From assembly GCF_041051975.1 (NCBI RefSeq), contig NZ_CP163435.1, positions 7,977,001-8,041,000 on the forward strand: a stretch of 64,000 bases of DNA, in the 5' to 3' direction. This document shows positions 59,816-64,000 of the stretch, piece after piece. Each line of letters begins with the position of its first letter. Position 1 is the stretch's first letter. A program made the position numbers and the translations under genes. Origin of the DNA: Streptomyces sp. R21 (GTDB lineage: Bacteria; Actinomycetota; Actinomycetes; Streptomycetales; Streptomycetaceae). The notes under the pieces were generated by a model. It was not told the origin of the DNA and searched no databases. It saw only the letters and a program-made list of their open reading frames with translations.

Positions 59816-60199
59816 CTAGTCGAGGAACTCCCCGTCGACGTACACCCACGCCCCGTCGACCCGCTCGAACCGGCTCCGCTCGTGCAGCGAGCCGCCCCGG
59901 TACGAGGCCCGGAAGGCCACGGTCCCCGTCGTATGAAACGCCGACCCGGCCGACGTATCGACGATCTCCAGGCCGGTCCACCGCATCCCGGGATCGAACT
60001 CGACCCGCGGCGGCCGCGTCTTCGGATGCCAGGTGCGCAGCAGGTATGCCTCGTCCCGCTGCACGAAGGCGCTGTAGCGCGAGCGCATCAGCGCCTCGGG
60101 GGTCGGCGCCGCCGCGGCACCTGAGAGGAAGCGCCCGCAGCAGGCGTCGTACGCGGCGGGAAGCCCGCAGGGGCAGGAGCGACTGGTCACGGCTGCCAT
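59816..60199 (-). CDS. YchJ/UPF0225 SEC-C domain protein
   Basis: A 127-residue protein: C-P-C-G-L-P...Y-D-A-C-C-G-R-F at the N-terminus (SEC-C zinc site) and an NTF2-like fold M-R-S-R-Y-S-A-F. Length fits the family. Role unknown. Confidence 0.9.
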   Translation of the reverse strand: MAAVTSRSCPCGLPAAYDACCGRFLSGAAAAPTPEALMRSRYSAFVQRDEAYLLRTWHPKTRPPRVEFDPGMRWTGLEIVDTSAGSAFHTTGTVAFRASYRGGSLHERSRFERVDGAWVYVDGEFLD

Positions 60200-60209
60200 T
60201 CTGCCGCCC

Positions 60210-61727
60210 CTACGCGGAGTCGGCGTTGGAGGGCGGAAACAGCGGCCGGGCCGGCATCGGTGAGGAGGCGGAGGGCAGCGGCGGCAGCCGCGTCTCGTGC
60301 AGCCAGGCCGTGAGCAGGTCGTCCACCGGCTCCGTCGCGAACCGGGCCACGTGCGCGGTGAACGCCGTCGTGGTGACGGCGCCGCCCCGGTGCAGGGCGG
60401 CCCAACTGCGCAGCATCCGGAAAAAGGCCTCATCACCCAGGGCGCAGCGCACCGCGTGCAGGACGAGCCCGCCGCGTTCGTAGAGCCGGTCGTCGAACAT
60501 CAGCTTGCGGCCGGGGTCCGACAGGCGCAGATCCTGCGGCAGCGAGGACAACTGCCGGTGCGCGGCGGCGGCCAACTGCTGCGCCGAGCGCCCGCCGGAA
60601 CGCTCCGACCACAGCCACTCCGCGTACTTCGCGAAGCCCTCGTTCAGCCAGATGTGCCGCCAGTCCGCGATCGACACGCTGTTGCCGAACCACTGGTGTG
60701 CCAGCTCGTGGGCGACCAGCCGCTCCGAACCCCGTGCGCCGTCCACGTGGTTGGCACCGAACAGCGACAACCCCTGTGCCTCGACCGGGACATCGAGCTC
60801 CTCCTCGGTCACCACCACCGCGTACTCGCCGAACGGATACGGCCCGAACAGCTCCTGGAACAGCTCCATCATCGCGGGCTGCCGTGCGAAGTCCCGGGAG
60901 AACTGGGGCAGCAGATGCGACGGGATGTACCCGTGCTGCGGCACACCGCCGAGGCCCGGGTCGCCCAGCAGCACCGTCTGGTACTTCCCGATCGACAGCC
61001 CGACCAGATAGCTGGACGTCGGCGCCGACTGCTCGTACACCCAGGTCGTCGTCGACGCCTTCGTCGTACGGGTCAGCAGATGGCCGCCCGCGACCACCGA
61101 GTACGCCGACGGTGTGGTGATGGAGATCTGGTAGGCGGCCTTGTCCGCCGGGCGGTCGTTGCACGGGTACCAGGACGGCGCCCCGACGGGCTGGCTGGCC
61201 ACCAGTGCCCCGTCCTCCAGCTCCTCCCAGCCGATCCCGCCCCAGGGGCTGTTCACCGGCTTCGGGTTGCCCGACCAGTGCACCTCGACGGTGAACGCGG
61301 CCCCCGCCCGGATCGGCTTCGCGGGGCGGATGCGCAGCTTGCCGCCGCGGTGCGTGTAGTGCGGTGCCTTGCCGTCGACACGGACCCGGCCGATCCTGAA
61401 GTCGGCCAGGTTGAGCTGGAACTCGGCGAGCGCGCCGCGGCCCGCTATGGCGCCGAGCCGCGCCGTGCCGGACAGCCGGTTCGGCCCCGGGCGGTAGTCC
61501 AGCGCCAGCTCGTACCGGTGCACCCGGTAGCGGTGATCACCGTTGGCCGGGAAGTACGGGTCCGACCCCGCTGTCTGCTGAACGGTCACTGCTGCGTCTG
61601 CTCCCTGCACTGTGCTCGTACGACGTGCCGATGCGTCGTCCCCCCGAACACCGTACGGTCGCTCGGGCCCATCCGGCGGGTCAGGCCGCTGCGGCCTGAC
61701 CCTGCGGAGAAACCCTAGGAACGCCAT
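60210..61727 (-). CDS. M1 family zinc aminopeptidase
   Basis: A 505-residue metallopeptidase with H-E-L-A-H then 18 residues to the Glu of N-E-G-F-A-K-Y (HExxH-x18-E). The GAMEN element is replaced by V-E-A-Q-G-L. ATG 61727 overlaps the upstream Pls-like gene end by 13 bp. No signal peptide is obvious, although the N-terminal 50 residues are non-conserved. Its coupling to a Pls-like synthetase suggests it degrades the product (self-protection or turnover); this is inference. Confidence 0.88.
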   Translation of the reverse strand: MAFLGFLRRVRPQRPDPPDGPERPYGVRGDDASARRTSTVQGADAAVTVQQTAGSDPYFPANGDHRYRVHRYELALDYRPGPNRLSGTARLGAIAGRGALAEFQLNLADFRIGRVRVDGKAPHYTHRGGKLRIRPAKPIRAGAAFTVEVHWSGNPKPVNSPWGGIGWEELEDGALVASQPVGAPSWYPCNDRPADKAAYQISITTPSAYSVVAGGHLLTRTTKASTTTWVYEQSAPTSSYLVGLSIGKYQTVLLGDPGLGGVPQHGYIPSHLLPQFSRDFARQPAMMELFQELFGPYPFGEYAVVVTEEELDVPVEAQGLSLFGANHVDGARGSERLVAHELAHQWFGNSVSIADWRHIWLNEGFAKYAEWLWSERSGGRSAQQLAAAAHRQLSSLPQDLRLSDPGRKLMFDDRLYERGGLVLHAVRCALGDEAFFRMLRSWAALHRGGAVTTTAFTAHVARFATEPVDDLLTAWLHETRLPPLPSASSPMPARPLFPPSNADSA

Positions 61728-64000
61728 GCTTCGATCGGGTTGCCCAGCCAACGGGTGTCGTCGGGAACGGACTCCGCCGCCATCACGAGCGATGCGGGAC
61801 CCAGAGTGGAGCGGGCGCCGACCGTGCTGCCGGGCAGGACGATTCCGCCAGGACCCAGCGTCGCGCCCTCACGGAGGACCACAGTATCCGTCCGCAAGAT
61901 CCGGTCGTGGAAGAGGTGGGTCTGCAGGACGCAGCCGCGATTGACGGTCACCGCGTCCCCCAGGGTCACCAGATCGGTCTCCGGCAGCCAGTAGCTCTCC
62001 ACCCAGGCGCCCTTGCCGATCCGGGCACCGAGCCCGCGCAGCCACGCCGTCATCAGCGGCGTCCCGGGCACGGCCCCGGCCAGCCACGGCACCGCCACGA
62101 CCTCCACGAAGGTGTCGGCCAGCTCGTTGCGCCACACGAAACCGCTCCACAGCGGGTGCTCACCCGCGCGGTGCCGCCCGACCAGCAGCCACTTCGCCAC
62201 GACCGACAGCCCGCACGCGAGGACGCCCGCGGCCAGCAGCACCAGCCCGGCCAGCAGCGGCGCCCACCCGCCGAGCACGCACAGCGCGGCCACCGTCAGC
62301 ACCGCGAGGGCCGCCGAGCAGAACACCGGCACGATCCGGCACAGCTCGACCAGCCCGCGCGCCCACAGCAGCCGCGCCGGCGGGTCGTACGTACGGCTCT
62401 GGTCGCCGTCCGACGCCGCACGCGGCAGCTTCACCGGCGGCAGCCCCAGATACGAGCTGCCCTTCTTCGCCTTCTTCGGCGTCGCCGACAGTACGCCGAC
62501 CAGGCCGCCGTCCGGCACACTGCGCCCCGGCGCGGTCATTCCCGAGTTGCCGAGGAACGCCCGCCGCCCGATCTCGGCCCGCCCGATCCGCAGCCAGCCG
62601 CCGCCCAGCTCGTACGGCGCGGTCAGCGTGTCGTCCGCGAGGAAGGCGCCCTCGCCGACCGTGGTCAGGCTGGGCAGGGCGAGCACCGTGGAGACCTCGG
62701 CGCCCCGGCCGATCTTCATCCCGAGCAGCCGCAGCCACACCGGCGTGATCAGCCCGGCGTACAGCGGGAACAGCGTCTCGCGGGAGCGGTCCATCAGCTG
62801 CGTGACCGTCCAGGCCTGCCAGCCGATCCGGCTGTGCGTCGCATGGGCGCCGGTCCGCAGACCCAGACTGAGCAGCCGTACGGCGATCAGCAGCAGCAGC
62901 GCGTACGCCAGTCCGAAGGCCAGCGTCGCCGGAACCAGCGCGAGCGCGGCACCCCGCAGCGCCTCGGCCATACCGGCGTCAGGAGTCACGAAAAGGCTCA
63001 CCACCAGCAGCGCGGCGAGCGCGGCGATCACGGGCAGCGCGCTCAGCGCGAAGCCGGTAGCGCCGTACATCGCCCGCCAGTACGTCCCGCGCCGCGGCCG
63101 GTCCTTGGGCCAGGCACGCTTCGCCTTGCCGAGCTTGACGGCGGGCGCCCCGGCCCAGCGCTGACCGGTGGGCACCTGCCCGACGACGGCGGACCCGGGA
63201 GCCACCTCGGCCCGCTTGCCCACCCGCGCACCCGGGAACAGGATGCTGCGCGTGCCGACCACCGCGCCCGCGCCCACCTTCACCGCGCCGATCTCCAGCC
63301 GGTCGCCGTCCAGCCAGTGCCCGGACAGGTCCACCTCGGACTCGACGGCGGCGCCCCGTCCCAGCTTCAGCAGGCCCGTGACCGGCGGCAGCGAGTGCAG
63401 ATCCACCTCGGGGCCGATCTTGGCGCCCAGCGCCCGCGCGTACCGCTCCAGCCAGGACCCGGTCAGCGAGGTCGCGCCGCTGAACTCGGCCAGCCGCTCG
63501 GCCGTCCACAGCCGCATGTGCAGGCTCCCGCCGCGCGGATAGCGGCCCGGCCGCACGTTCCTGAGCAGCAGCCGCGCCCCGCCCGCCGCGATCGCGAGCC
63601 GCCCCGGCGGGCTGAACAGCAGCACCGCCCCGGCACCCACGAGCCACCAGGACGCGGTCGGCGCCCACGGATACGCGCCGAACAGGTGCAGTACGTTGCC
63701 GAGCGCGGCCACCGCCACCGTCCAGCGCAGCCCCATCAGGGTGAACAGCGGGACGAGCAGCAGGAGCTGGACGGCCTTGGCGCGCAGCGGGACCGGCGCG
63801 ACGATCCGCTCGGCGCCGTCGTCCTGCGCGGACTTCTCCAGGTGCCGGGCGAGCTTGCGCAGCACGGGCTGCTGGTAGATGTCGAGGACGGCCGCGCTCG
63901 GGTAGCGGGTGCGCAGCCGGGTGGTGAGCTGGGCGGCGGCCAGACTGCTGCCGCCGATCGCGAAGAAGTCGTCGCGCGCGCCGGAGACCGGGATGCCCAG
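61715..64000 (-). CDS. Pls/PosA-like membrane NRPS, C-terminal part
   Basis: The final 761 residues of a gene running off the right edge. It begins in a thiolation domain (D-D-F-F-A-I-G-G-S-S19-L, phosphopantetheine Ser19), then has three membrane-helix pairs (about 75-140, 310-380, 545-610) alternating with three soluble domains bearing hexapeptide (left-handed beta-helix) repeats. That A-T-[TM2-C]x3 layout is the poly-epsilon-lysine synthetase (Pls) architecture; the adenylation domain is expected just outside the window. Such enzymes make isopeptide-linked homopolymers of a basic amino acid. The monomer cannot be inferred here. An M1 peptidase is coupled downstream. Confidence 0.88.
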   Translation of the reverse strand: MGIPVSGARDDFFAIGGSSLAAAQLTTRLRTRYPSAAVLDIYQQPVLRKLARHLEKSAQDDGAERIVAPVPLRAKAVQLLLLVPLFTLMGLRWTVAVAALGNVLHLFGAYPWAPTASWWLVGAGAVLLFSPPGRLAIAAGGARLLLRNVRPGRYPRGGSLHMRLWTAERLAEFSGATSLTGSWLERYARALGAKIGPEVDLHSLPPVTGLLKLGRGAAVESEVDLSGHWLDGDRLEIGAVKVGAGAVVGTRSILFPGARVGKRAEVAPGSAVVGQVPTGQRWAGAPAVKLGKAKRAWPKDRPRRGTYWRAMYGATGFALSALPVIAALAALLVVSLFVTPDAGMAEALRGAALALVPATLAFGLAYALLLLIAVRLLSLGLRTGAHATHSRIGWQAWTVTQLMDRSRETLFPLYAGLITPVWLRLLGMKIGRGAEVSTVLALPSLTTVGEGAFLADDTLTAPYELGGGWLRIGRAEIGRRAFLGNSGMTAPGRSVPDGGLVGVLSATPKKAKKGSSYLGLPPVKLPRAASDGDQSRTYDPPARLLWARGLVELCRIVPVFCSAALAVLTVAALCVLGGWAPLLAGLVLLAAGVLACGLSVVAKWLLVGRHRAGEHPLWSGFVWRNELADTFVEVVAVPWLAGAVPGTPLMTAWLRGLGARIGKGAWVESYWLPETDLVTLGDAVTVNRGCVLQTHLFHDRILRTDTVVLREGATLGPGGIVLPGSTVGARSTLGPASLVMAAESVPDDTRWLGNPIEAWRS

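Overview
The window is chromosomal DNA of a high-GC actinomycete, almost certainly a Streptomyces. Codon third positions are nearly all G or C, GTG starts are common, most ribosome binding sites are GGAGG-like, and the gene set is typical of the genus (SoxR, CitMHS, hmgA, gluconate operon, class F sortase). From memory, the order soxR - adh/aldh - citM - hmgA - ECF sigma matches the S. coelicolor region around SCO1678-SCO1725; this was not checked by alignment. I see no insertion sequence, prophage, tRNA, rRNA or CRISPR array. No gene-free stretch exceeds 300 bases; the longest, 3273-3551 and 33184-33467, carry the promoters and repeats listed.

Layout. 1-5293: an ECF sigma/anti-sigma pair (SigK/RskA type), divergent from a DUF4331 surface protein and a membrane TPR protein. 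5519-8055: a DrrAB-like ABC exporter and its divergent TetR repressor, with two matching operators. 8079-12819: an orphan type ISP restriction C-terminal protein, a UTRA-type GntR regulator and homogentisate dioxygenase, divergent from a lipoprotein-TetR pair. 12971-17997: a molybdopterin oxidoreductase, a CitMHS citrate/metal transporter and an MFS protein. 18098-21053: a surface protein with its class F sortase, then an orphan MsiK/UgpC-type ATPase. 21146-29738: aldehyde and alcohol dehydrogenases, a DMT permease, ArsR and TetR regulators, acyl-CoA dehydrogenase, YiaAB, another TetR, a MaoC hydratase and SoxR. Shared operators tie several of these into small regulons.

29823-39179: a DRB0094-type RNA ligase, a frameshifted conserved gene, a BKACE enzyme, a zinc-ribbon protein, a secreted penicillin-acylase-type hydrolase, an esterase and a NamZ-type muramidase; an exact 28-bp tandem repeat lies between acylase and esterase. 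39354-44818: SDR, acyl-CoA ligase and TetR face an acyl-CoA dehydrogenase/APH-kinase operon that looks like a split version of human ACAD11, suggesting catabolism of hydroxy acids. 44972-55110: a His-rich metal-binding protein, two DUF202-type membrane proteins, Nudix, DMT, an FAD dehydrogenase, an amino acid permease behind an octamer repeat, a sulfite-oxidase-type Mo protein with its cytochrome b, and an imine-reductase-like gene with a divergent MerR. 55123-59789: a complete gluconate/idonate operon (gntK-gntP-idnO-idnD) and divergent GntR. 59816-64000: YchJ-like protein, M1 peptidase and the C-terminal two-thirds of a Pls-type (poly-epsilon-lysine synthetase-like) NRPS that runs off the right edge.

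The strongest leads are the Pls-like synthetase with its coupled M1 peptidase, the mirror-image SigK promoters, the split ACAD11-like operon, and the paired TetR operators.
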